Origin: Owenia fusiformis
Lineage: Eukaryota; Annelida; Polychaeta; Sabellida; Oweniidae
Reading direction: 5' to 3'
DNA: 64,000 nucleotides
NCBI GenBank assembly: GCA_903813345.2
Contig: CAIIXF020000036.1
Span: 62,001 to 126,000, forward strand
Part shown: positions 53,290 to 63,827 of the stretch, in pieces
How the letters are laid out: each line of letters starts with the position of its first letter
How positions within the stretch are numbered: position 1 is the stretch's first letter
Program-made: the position numbers and the translations under genes
Notes under the pieces: model-generated
The model's database searches: none
Told to the model about the DNA's origin: nothing
Seen by the model: the letters and a program-made list of their open reading frames with translations, nothing else

Positions 53290-56200
53290 GAATGCATGCT
53301 CCTAGGCTTACCTGCAGACCCTATGTAGCTGCGTAGACAGTGTAGTTAGCGTAACCATCGTATGCATGCTCCCAGGGTTACCTCTATACGTATCCAGTGT
53401 AGCTACTGTATGCATGCTCCCAGGGTTACTTCTATACACTTTGTAGTCCCGTAGCCAATGTAGCTAACGTAGCCACCGAATGCATGCTCCTAGGCTTACC
53501 CCCAGAATCTCTGTGTAGCAGAGTAGTCAGTGTAGCTAGCGGGGCCACAGAATGCATGCTCCTAGGCTTACCTCCAGACTCTGTGTAGCTACATAGCCAG
53601 TGTAGTTATCGTAGCCATCGTATGCATGCTCCCAGGGTTACCTCTTTGCCCTCTGTAGTCGTGTAGCAAGGGTAGCTAACGTATCCACCGAATGCATGCT
53701 CCTAGGCTTACCTCCAGACCCTATGTAGCCACGTAGTCAGTGTAGCTAGCGTAGCCCCCGAATGCGGGCTCTTAGGCTTACCCCCAGAACCTCTGTGTAT
53801 CAGCGTAGCCAGTGTAGCTAGCGTAGCCACCGTATGCATGCTCCTAGGGTTACCTCTTTACCCTCTGTAGTTGTGTAGCCAGTGTAGCTAACGTATCCGC
53901 CGTATGCATGCTCCTAGGGTTACCTCTATACCCTCTGTAGTCGTGTAACCAGTGTAGCTTACGTAGCCACCGAATGCATTCTCCTTGGCTTACCTCCAGA
54001 CTGTGTGTAGTCGCGTAGCCAGTGTAGCTAGCGTAGCCACCGTATGCATGCTCCCAGGGTTACCTCGGTAACCAGAGAATGCATTCTGCGTGGCTTACCT
54101 CCAGACCCTGTGTAGCAGTGTAGTCAGTATAGCCCCAGAATGCATGCACCTAGGCTTACCCTCAGAACCTCTGTAGTCGCGTAGCCAGTGTGCATGCTCC
54201 TAGGCTTACATACAGATCCTGTGTAGCAGCGTAGTCAGTGCAGCTAACGTAGCCACAGAATGATTGCTCCTAGGCTTACCTCCAGACTCTGTGTAGTTGC
54301 GTAGCCAGTGTAGCTTGCATAGCCACTGCATGCATGTTCCTAGGCTTACCTCCAGACTCTGTGTAGTTGCGTAGCCAGTGTAGCTTGCATAGCCACTGCA
54401 TGCATGTTCCTAGGCTTACCTCCAGACTCTGTGTAGCAGCGTAGTCAGTGTAGCTAGCGTAGCCACCATATGCATGCTCCCAGGGTTACCTCTATACCCT
54501 CTGTAGTCGCATAGCCAGTGTAGCTAACGTAGCCACCGAATGCAGGCCCTTAGGCTAACCTCCAGACTCTGTGTAGCAGCGTAATCACTGTAGCTAGCGT
54601 AGCCACAGAATGCATGCTCTTAGGCTTACCTGCAGACCCTATGTAGCCGCGTAGCCAGTGTAGTTAGCGTAGCCACCGTATGCATGCTCCCAGGGTTACC
54701 TCTATATCCTCTGTAGTCGTGTAGCCAGTGTAGCTAACGTAGCCAACGAATGTTTGCTCCTAGGCTTACCTCCAGACTCTGTGTAGTCGCGTTGCCAGTG
54801 TCGCTTGCGTAGCCACTGCATGCATGCCCCTAGGCTTACCTCCAGAACCTATGAAGCCACGTAGCCAGTGTAGCTAGCGTAGCCACCATATGCATGCTCC
54901 AAGGGTTACCTCTATACCCTCTGTAGTTCCATAGCCAGTGTAGCTAACGTAGCCACCGAATGCATGCTCCTAGGCTTACATCCATATCCTGTGTAGCAGC
55001 GTAGTCAGCGTAGCTAGCTTAGCTACCGCATTCATGCTCCTCAGCTTACCTCTATACACTCTGTAGTCGCATAGCCAGTGAAGCTAGCGTAGCCCCTGAA
55101 TGCATGCTCCTAGACTTACATCCAGATCCTGTGTAGCATCGTAGTCAGTGTAGCTAGCGTAGCCCCCGTATGCATACTCCTAGGCTTACCTCCAGACTCT
55201 GTGTAGCAGCGTAGTCAGTGTAGCTATCGTAGCCCCAGAATGCATGCTCCTAGGCTTACCTCTATACACTCTGTAGTCGCATAGCCAATGTAGCTAGCTT
55301 AGCCCCTGAATACATGCTCCTAGGCTTACATCCAGATCCTGTGTAGCAGCGTAGACAGTGTAGCTAGCGTAGCCCCAGAATGCATGCTCCTAGGGTTACC
55401 TCCAGAACCTCTGTAGTCGCGTAGCCAGTGTAGCTAGCTTAGCTACTGCATTCATGCTCCTTTTAGCTTACCTCTATACACTCTGTAGTTGAATAGCCAG
55501 TGTAGCTAGCGTAGCCCCTGAATGCATGCTCCTAGGCTTACATCCAGATCCTTTGTAGCATCGTAGTCAGTGTAGCTTGCGTAGCCCCCGAATACATGCT
55601 CCTAGGCTTACCTCCAGAATCTGTGTTGCAGCGTAGTCAGTGTAGCTAGCGTAGCCACAGAATGTATGCTCCTAGACTTACCTCTATACACTCTGTAGTC
55701 GCTTACCCCCAGAACATCTGTAGTCGTGTAGCCGGTGTGGCTAACGTAGCCACAGAATGCATGCTCCTAGGCTTACCTGCAGACCATATGTAGCTGCGTA
55801 GCCAGTGTAGCTAGCGTAACCATCGTATGCATGCTCCCAGGGTTACCTCTATACCCTTTGTAGTCCCGTAGCCAATGTAGCTAACGTAGCCACCGAATGC
55901 ATGCTCCTAGGCTTACCCCAGAATCTCTGTGTAGCAGAGTAGTCAGTGTAGCTAGCGGGGCCACAGAATGCATGCTCCTAGGCTTACCTCCAGACTCTGT
56001 AGCTACATAGCCAGTGTGGTTAGCGTAGCCATCGTATGCATGCTCCCAGGGTTACCTCTTTGCCCTCTGTAGTCGTGTAGCAAGGGTAGCTAACGTATGC
56101 ACCGAATGCATTCTCCTTGGCTTACCTCCAGACTCTATGTAGTCGCGTAGCCAGTGTAGCTAGCGTAGCCACCGTATGCATGCTCCCAGGATTACCTCTA

Positions 56201-59200
56201 TACCCTCTAACGTAGCCACCGAATGCATGCTCCTAGGCTTACATCCATATCCTGTGTAGCAGCGTAGTCAGTGTAGCTAGCGTAGCCCCAGAATGCATGC
56301 TCCTAGGCTTACCTCCAGACTCTGTGTAGCATCGTAATCAGTGTAGCTAGCGTAGCCACAGATTGCATGCTCCTAGGCTTACCTGCAGACCCTATGTAGC
56401 CGCGTAGCCAGTGTAGTTAGCGTAGCCACCGTATGCATGCTCCCAGGGTTACCTCTTTACCCTCTGTAGTTGTGTAGCCAGTGTAGCTAACGTAGCCGCC
56501 GTATGCATGCTCCTAGGGTTACCTCTATACCCTCTGTAGTAGCGTAGCCAGTGTAGCCACCGTATGCATGCTCCCAGGGTTACCTCTATACCTTCTGTAG
56601 TCGTGTAACCAGTGTAGCTTACGTAGCCACCGAATGCATTCTCCTTGGCTTACCTCCAGACTGTGTGTAGTCGCGGAGCCAGTGTAGCTAGCGTAGCCAC
56701 CGTATGCATGCTCCCAGGGTTACCTCGGTAACCAGAGAATGCATTCTGCGTGGCTTACCTCCAGACCCTGTGTAGCAGTGTAGTCAGTATAGCTAGCGTA
56801 GCCCCAGAATGCATGCTCCTAGGCTTACCTGCAGACCCTATGTAGGTGCGTAGCCAGTGTAGTTAGCGTAGACCCCGTATGCATGCTCCCAGGGTACCTC
56901 TATACCCTCTGTAGACGTGTAGCCAGTGTAACTAACGTAGCCACCGAATGTTTGGTTCTAGGCTTACCTCCAGACTCTGTTTAGTCGCGTAGCCAGTGTA
57001 GCTTGCGTAGCCACTGTATGCACGCTCCCAGGGTTACCTCTATACCCTCTGTAGTCGTTTAGCCAGTGTAGCTAACGTTGCCACCGAATGATTGCTCCTA
57101 GTCTTACCTCCAGACTCTGTGTAGTCGCGTAGCCAGTGTAGCTTGCGTAGCTACTGCATGCATGCTCCTAGGCTTACGTCCAGATCCTATGTAGCAGTAT
57201 AGTCAGTGCAGCTAGCGTAGCCCCCGAATGCATGCTCCTAGGATTACCTGCAGACCCTATGTAGCCACGTAGCTAGTGTAGCTAGCGTTGCCACCGTATG
57301 CATGCTCCCAGGGTTACCTCTATACCCTCTGTAGTCGTGTAGCCAGTGTAGCTAACGTAGCCACCGAATGCATGCTCCTAGGTTTACCTCTAGACTCTGT
57401 GTAGCAGTGTAGTCAGTGTAGCTAGGGTAGCCCCTGAATGCATGCTCCTAGGCTTACATCCAGATCCTGTGTAGCAGCGTAGTCAGTGCAGCTAGTGTAG
57501 CCCCCGAATGCATGCTCCTAAGGCTTACCTGCAGACCCTATGTAGCCACGTAGCCAGTGTAGTTAGCGTAGCCCCCGTATGCATGCTCCCAGGGTACCTC
57601 TATACCCTCTGTAGTCGTGTAGCCAGTGTAACTAACGTAGCCACCGAAAGTTTGGTTCTAGGCTTACCTCCAGACTCTGTTTAGTCGCGTAGCCAGTGTA
57701 GCTTGCGTAGCCACTGCATGCATGCTCCTAGGCTTACCTCCAGACCCTGTATAGCCACGTAGTCAGTGTAGCTAGCGGAGCCCCCGAATGCATGCTCTTA
57801 GGCTTACCCCCAGAACCTCTGTAGTCGTGTAGCCGGTGTGGCTAACGTAGCCACAGAATGCATGCTCCTAGGCTCACCTGCAGACCCTATGTAGCTGCGT
57901 AGCCAGTGTAGTTAGCGTAACCATCGTATGCATGCTCCCAGGGTTACCTCTATACCCTTTGTAGTCCCGTAGCCCATGTAGCTAACGTAGCCACCGAATG
58001 CATGCTCCTAGGCTTACCCCCAGAATCTCTGTGTAGCAGAGTAGTCAGTGTAGCTAGCGGGGCCACAGAATGCATGCTCCTAGGCTTACCTCCAGACTCT
58101 GTAGCTACATAGCAAGTGTAGTTAGCGTAGCCATCGTATGCATGCTCCCAGGGTTACCTCTTTGCCCTCTGTAGTCGTGTAGCAAGGGTAGCTAACGTAT
58201 CCACCGAATGCATGCTCCTAGGCTTACCTCAAGACCCTATGTAGCCACGTAGTCAGTGTAGCTAGCGTAGCCCCCGAATGCGGGCTCTTAGGCTTACCCC
58301 CAGAACCTCTGTGTATCAGCGTAGCTAGCGTAGCCACCGTATGCATGCTCCTAGGGTTACCTCTTTACCCTCTGTAGTTGTGTAGCCAGTGTAGCTAACG
58401 TAGCCGCCGTATGCATGCTCCTAGGGTTACCTCTATACCCTCTGTAGTAGCGTAGCCAGTGTAGCTAGCGTAGCCACCGTATGCATGCTCCCAGGGTTAC
58501 CTCTATACCTTCTGTAGTCGTGTAACCAGTGTAGCTAACGTAGCCACCGAATGCATTCTCCTTGGCTTACCTCCAGACTCTATGTAGTCGCGTAGCCAGT
58601 GTAGCTAGCGTAGCCACCGTATGCATGCTCCCAGGATTACCTCTATACCCTCTAACGTAGCCACCGAATGCATGCTCCTAGGCCTACATCCATATCCTGT
58701 GTAGCAGCGTAGTCAGTGTAGCTAGCGTAGCCCCAGAATGCATGCTCCTAGGCTTACCTCCAGAACCACTGTAGTCGCGTAGCCAGTGTGGTTAACGTAG
58801 CCACAGAATGAATGCTGCAAGGCTTACCTCGAGTACATTTGTAGCTGCGTAGCCAGTGTAGCTAGCTTAGCTACCGCATTCATGCTCCTTAGCTTACCTC
58901 TATACACTCTGTAGTCGCATAGCCAATGTAGCTAGCGGAGCCCCTGAATACATGCTCCTAGGCTTACATCCAGACTCTGTGTAGCAGCGTAGTCAGTGTA
59001 GCTAGCGTAGCCCCAGAATGCATGCTCCTAGGCTTACCACCAGAACCTCTGTAGTCGCGTAGCCAGTGTGGTTAACGTATCCACAGAATGCATGCTCCTA
59101 GGCTTACCTGCAGACCCAATGTAGCCGCGTAGCCAGTGTAGTTAGCGTAGCCACTGTATGCATGCTCCCAGGGTTACCTCTATACCCTCTGTAGTCGTGT

Positions 59201-59399
59201 AGCCAGTGTAGCTAACGCTGCCACCGAATGATTGCTCCTAGGCTTACCTCCAGACTCTGTGTAGTCGCGTAGCCAGTGTAGCTTGCTTAGCTACTGAATG
59301 CATGCTCCTAGGCTTACGTTCAGACCCTATGTAGCCACGTAGCCAGTGTAGGTAGCGTTGCCACAGTATTCATGCTCCCAGGGTTACCCTCTGTAGTCG

Positions 59400-59819
59400 C
59401 GTAGCCAGTGTAGCTAACGTAGCCCCCGAATGCATGCTCCTAGGCTTACCTCTAGACTCTGTGTAGCAGCGTAGTCAGTGTAGCTAGGGTAGCCCCTGAA
59501 TGCATGCTCCTAGTCTTACATCCAGATCCTGTGTAGCAGCGTAGTCAGTGTAGCTAGCGTAGCCCCCGAATGAATCCTCCTAGACTTACCCCCAGAACCT
59601 CTGTTGTCGCGTAGCCAGTGTAGCTAACGTAGCCCCCGAATGCATGCTCCTAGGCTTACCTCTAGACTCTGTGTAGCAGCGTAGTCAGTGTAGCTAGGGT
59701 AGCCCCTGAATGCATGCTCCTAGTCTTACATCCAGATCCTGTGTAGCAGCGTAGTCAGTGTAGCTAGCGTAGCCCCCGAATGAATCCTCCTAGACTTACC
59801 CCCAGAACCTCTGTTGTCG
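59400..59819 (+). repeat. Exact three-monomer (210-bp) tandem duplication
   Basis: The trimer starting near 59400 is repeated at +210 bp (TGCATGCTCC at 59431 and 59641; the private AATCCTCCTAGACTTACC variant at 59574 and 59784). 210 is three 70-bp monomers, so the exchange was in register. A minus-strand open frame of 63 codons at 59726-59917 falls in this satellite and is not a gene. Confidence 0.85.
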
Positions 59820-60570
59820 CGTAGCCAGTGTGGCTTACGTAGCCACAGAATGCATGCTCCTAGGCTTACATGTAGATCCTGTGTAGCAGTGTAGTCAGTG
59901 TAGCTAGCGTAGCCCAAGAATGCATGCTCCTAGGCTTACCTGCAGACCCTTTGTAGTCGCATAGCCAGTGTAGTTAACGTAGCCACCGAATGCATGCTCC
60001 TAGGCTTACCTCCAGACTCTGTATAGCAGCGTAGCCAGTGTAGCTAGCGTAGCCACCGTATGCATGCTCCTAGGGTTACCTCTATACCCTCTGTTGTCGC
60101 GTAGCCAGTGTAGCTAACGTAGCCCCCGAATGCATGCTCCTAGGCTTACCTCCAAACTCTGTGTAGCAGCGTAGCCAGTGTAGCTAACGTAGACCCGAAT
60201 GCATGCTCCTAGGCTTACCTCCAGACTCTGTGTAGCAGCGTAGTCAGTGTAGCTAACGTAGATCCTGAATACATGCTCCTAGGCTTACCCCCAGAACCTC
60301 GGTGTAGTCGTGTAGCCAGTGTGGTTAACGAAGCCACAGAATGCATGCTCCTAGGCTTACCTGCAGACCCTATGTAGCCGCGTAGCCAGTGTAGGTAGCG
60401 TATCGACCGTATGCATGCTCCCAGGGTTACCTCTATACCCTCTGAAGTCGTGTAGCCAGTGTAGCTAACGTAGCCACCGAATGCATGCTCCTAGGCTTAC
60501 CTGCAGACCCTATGTAGCTGCGTAGCCAGTGTAGTTAGCGTAGCCATCGTATGCATGCTCCCAGGGTTAC

Positions 60571-60584
60571 TAGATATATAGTAC
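60571..60584 (+). other. 14-bp non-satellite insertion in a monomer
   Basis: The type B core normally reads GGGTTACCTCTATACC. Here TAGATATATAGTAC is inserted between GGGTTAC and CTCTATACC, with TAC on both sides. It is unique in the window. It could be an excision footprint of a small transposon or a replication slip. Confidence 0.6.
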
Positions 60585-62490
60585 CTCTATACCCTCTGTA
60601 GTCGTGTAGCCAGTTTACCTAACGTAGCCACCGAATGATTGCTCCTAGGCTTACCTCCAGACTCTGTGTAGTCGTAAAGCCAGTGTAGCTAACGTAGCCT
60701 CCGAATGCATGCTTCTAGGCTTACCTCCAGACTCTGTGTAGCGGCGTAGTCAGTGTAGCTAGGGTACCCACAGAATGCATGCTCCTAGGCTTACCTGCAG
60801 ACCCTATGTACATGTAGGTGCGTAGCCAGTGTAGTTAGCGTAGCCCCCGTATGCATTCTCCCAGGATACCTCTATACCCGCTGTAGTCGTGTAGCCAGTG
60901 TAGCTAACGTTGCCACCGAATGTTTGCTCCTAGGCTTACCTCCAGACTCTGTGTAGTCGCGTAGCCAGTGTAGCTTGCGTAGCCACTGCACGCATGCTCC
61001 TAGGCTTACCTCCAGACCCTATGTAGCCACGTAGTCAGAGTAGCTAGCGGAGCCCCCGAATGCATGCTCTTAGGCTTACCCCCAGAACCTCTGTAGTCGT
61101 GTAGCCGGTGTGGCTAACGTAGCCACAGAATGCATGCTCCTAGGCTTACCTCCAGACTCTGTGTAGCTACGTAGCCAGTGTAGTTAGCGTAGCCATCGTA
61201 TGCATGCTCCCAGGGATACCTCTTTGCCCTCTGTAGTCGTGTAGCAAGTGTAGCTAACGTATCCACCGAATGCATGCTCCTAGGCTTTCCTCTCTAGACT
61301 CTGTGTAGTCGCATAGCCAGTGTAGCTTGCGTAGCCACTGCATGCATGCTCCTAGGCTTACCTCCAGACCCTATGTAGCCACGTAGTCAGTGTAGCTAGC
61401 GTAGCCCCCGAATGCGGGCTCTAAGGCTTACCCCCAGAACCTCAGTAGTCGCGTAGCCAGTGTGGCTAACGTAGCCACATAATGCTTACTTAGGCTTACC
61501 TGCAGACCCTAGGTAGCCGTGTAGCCAGTTTAGATACCGTAGCCACCGAATGCATGCTCCTAAGCTTACCTCCAGACTCTGTGTATCAGCGTAGCCAGTG
61601 TAGCTAGCGTTGCCACCGTATGCATGCTCCTAGGATTACCTCTTTACCCTCTGTAGTTGTGTAGCCAGTGTAGCTAACGTAGCCACCGAATGCATGCTCC
61701 TAAGCTTACCTCCAGACTCTGTGTATCAGCGTAGCCAGTGTAGCTAGCGTAGCCGCCGTATGCATGCTCCTAGGGTTACCTCTATACCCTCTATAGTAGC
61801 GTAGCCAGTGTAGCTAGCGTAGCCACTGTATGCATGCTCCCAGGGCTACCTCTATACCTTCTGTAGTCGTGTAACCAGTGTAGCTTACGTAGCCACCCAA
61901 TGCATTCTCCTAGGCTTACCTCCAGACTGTGTGTAGTCGCGTAGCCAGTGTAGCTAGCGTAGCCACCGTATGCATGCTCCCAGGGTTACCTCGGTAACCA
62001 GAGAATGTATTCTGCGTGGCTCACCTCCAGACCCTGTATAGCCGCGAAGCGAGTGTAGCTAGCGTAGCCTACACATGCTCCTTAGGTTACCTCTATACAC
62101 TCTGTAGTCGCATAGCCAGTGTAGCTAGGCTTACATCCATATCCTGTGTAGCAGTGTAGTCAGTATAGCTAGCGTAGCCCCAGAATGCATGCACCTAGGC
62201 TTACCCTCAGAACCTCTGTAGTCGCGTAGCCAGTGTGCATGCTCCTAGGCTTACATCCAGATCCTGTGTAGCAGCGTAGTCAGTGCAGCTAACGTAGCCA
62301 CAGAATGATTGCTCCTAGGCTTACCTCCAGACTCTGTGTAGTCGCGTAGTCAGTGTAGCTTGCGTAGCCACTGCATGCATGCCCCTAGGCTTACCTCCAG
62401 AACCTATGTAGCCACGTAGCCAGTGTAGCTAGCGTAGCCACCATATGCATGCTCCCAGGGTTACCTCTATACCCTCTGTAGTCGCATAGC

Positions 62491-62501
62491 CATAGCTAAG
62501 G
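62491..62501. other. Inversion junction between forward and reverse satellite
   Basis: Forward sequence GTCGCATAGCCA is joined to TAGCTAAGGAGCATGAATGC, which is reverse-orientation monomer. AGCTAAGG at 62494-62501 exists in both partners: forward monomers with GTGTAGCTAAGGTAGCC (about 22736) and reverse monomers with TAAGCTAAGGAGCATG (63620). The joint could therefore have formed at an 8-bp microhomology. Confidence 0.75.
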
Positions 62502-63827
62502 AGCATGAATGCGGTAGCTAAGCTAGCTACACTGGCTACGCGACTACAGAGGTTCTGGAGGTAAGCCTAGGAGCATGCATTCTGGGGCTACGCTAGCTAC
62601 ACTGACTACGCTGCTACACATGATCTGGATGTAAGCCTAGGAACATGCATTTTGTGGCTACGCTAGCTACACTGGCTACGTGGCTACACAGAGTCTGGAG
62701 GTAAGCCAAGGAGCATGCACTCGGTGGCTACGTTAGCCACAATGGCTACACGACAACAGAGGGTAAAAAGTTTACCCTAGGAGCATGCAAACTATGGCTA
62801 CGCTAACTACACTGGCTACACGGCTACCTAGGGTCTGCAGGTAAGCCTAGGAGCATGCATTCTGTGGCTACGTTAGCCACACTGGCTACACGACTACAGA
62901 GGGTATAGAGGTAACCCTGGGAGCATGCATACGGTGGCTACGCTAACTACACTGGCTACGCGGCTACATAGGGTCTGCAGGTAAGCCTAGGAGCATGCAT
63001 TCTGTGGCTTCGTTAACCACACTGGCTATGCGACTACACAGAGGTTCTGGGGGTAAGCCTAGAAGCATGCATTCGGGGGCTACGCTAGCTGCACTGACTA
63101 CGCTGCTACACAGGATCTGGATGTAAGCCTAGGAGCATGCATTCGGGGGCTACGATAGCTACACTGACTACGCTGCTACACAGAGTCTGGAGGTAAGCCT
63201 AGGAGTATGCATCCGGGGGCTACGCTAGCTACACTGACTACGATGCTACACAGGATCTGGATGTAAGCCTAGGAGCATGCATTCTGTGGCTTCGTTAACC
63301 ACACTGGCTATGCGACTACACAGAGGTTCTGGGGGTAAGCCTAGGAGCAAGCATTCGGGGGCTACGCTAGCTGCACTGACTACGCTGCTACACAGGATCT
63401 GGATGTAAGCCTAGGAGCATGCATTCGGGGGCTACGATAGCTACACTGACTACGCTGCTACACAGAGTCTGGAGGTAAGCCTAGGAGTATGCATCCGGGG
63501 GCTACGCTAGCTACACTGACTACGATGCTACACAGGATCTGGATGTAAGCCTAGGAGCATGCATTCAGGGGCTTCGCTAGCTACACTGGCTATGCGACTA
63601 CAGAGTGTATAGAGGTAAGCTAAGGAGCATGAATGCGGTAGCTAAGCTAGCTACACTGACTACGCTGCTACACAGGATATGGATGTAAGCCTAGGAGCAT
63701 GCATTCGGTGGCTACGTTAGCTACACTGGCTATGCGACTACAGAGGGTATAGAGGTAACCCTGGGAGCATGCATACGGTGGCTACGCTAACTACACTGGC
63801 TACGCGGCTACATAGGGTCTGCAGGTA
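62494..63827 (-). repeat. Satellite array in inverted orientation
   Basis: From 62494 the same monomers run in reverse complement: CTCCTAGGCTTACC becomes GGTAAGCCTAGGAG and GTAGCCAC becomes GTGGCTAC. About 19 monomers of both core types are present. Within it a four-monomer (282-bp) tandem duplication is visible: TCTGTGGCTTCGTTAACCAC at 63001 and 63283, with the shared GGAGTATGCATCCGG variant in both copies. The block ends where a Tc1/mariner-like terminus begins at a TA. Confidence 0.95.
63001..63560 (-). repeat. Four-monomer (282-bp) tandem duplication in the inverted block
   Basis: Two consecutive sets of four reverse-orientation monomers share order and private variants (TTCTGGGGGTAAGC, TACGATAGC, GGAGTATGCATCC, TACGATGC). 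They are offset by 282 bp and differ at only a few bases, for example AGAAGCATGC versus AGGAGCAAGC. This local amplification happened after the inversion or in its source. Confidence 0.8.

Larger units (their letters stand above)
41509..56801 (+). repeat. Higher-order repeat unit, second copy plus start of a third
   Basis: 41509 to about 56149 is the second copy of the 14,641-bp unit. 56150-56801 begins a third copy, which breaks off at 56802 (AGCGTAGCCCCAG instead of AGCGTAGCACCAG at 42161). The second sub-unit starts at about 50324. Private variants of the first copy, such as the TACACGCTG monomer (32820/47461) and the fold-back monomer (29688/44329), recur at exactly the same offset. The near-identity means very recent duplication, or possibly an assembly-level duplication. 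Confidence 0.93.
56802..62493 (+). repeat. Satellite array, divergent right flank (forward)
   Basis: About 80 forward monomers of the same family. Unlike the centre they have no long near-identical partner in the window. Short runs resemble several different blocks, and private changes are frequent (CCGAAAGTTTGG at 57645, AGCTTGCTTAGC at 59280, AATGCTTACTTAGG at 61482, a 14-bp insertion at 60571, a 6-bp insertion near 60811). At 57830-57850 the fold-back monomer is present in its unmodified form. This is what an old, less homogenised array edge should look like. No gene or other element found. Confidence 0.9.

Noticed and set aside
59726-59917. 63-codon minus-strand frame
   Set aside because: Pure satellite translation in the 210-bp duplicated trimer.
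1-62493. CRISPR-like array
   Set aside because: Repeats are contiguous about 70-bp monomers that vary throughout. There are no constant repeats separated by unique spacers, no leader and no cas genes.
1-62493. Strict dimeric (140-bp, nucleosome-sized) A/B alternation
   Set aside because: Type A and type B cores occur in irregular order with long runs of A, so a regular dimer is not the repeating unit.
1-63827. Centromere proof by CENP-B box, or telomere repeats
   Set aside because: No CENP-B-box-like sequence and no telomeric TTAGGG-type run was seen. Centromeric or subtelomeric identity stays unproven.
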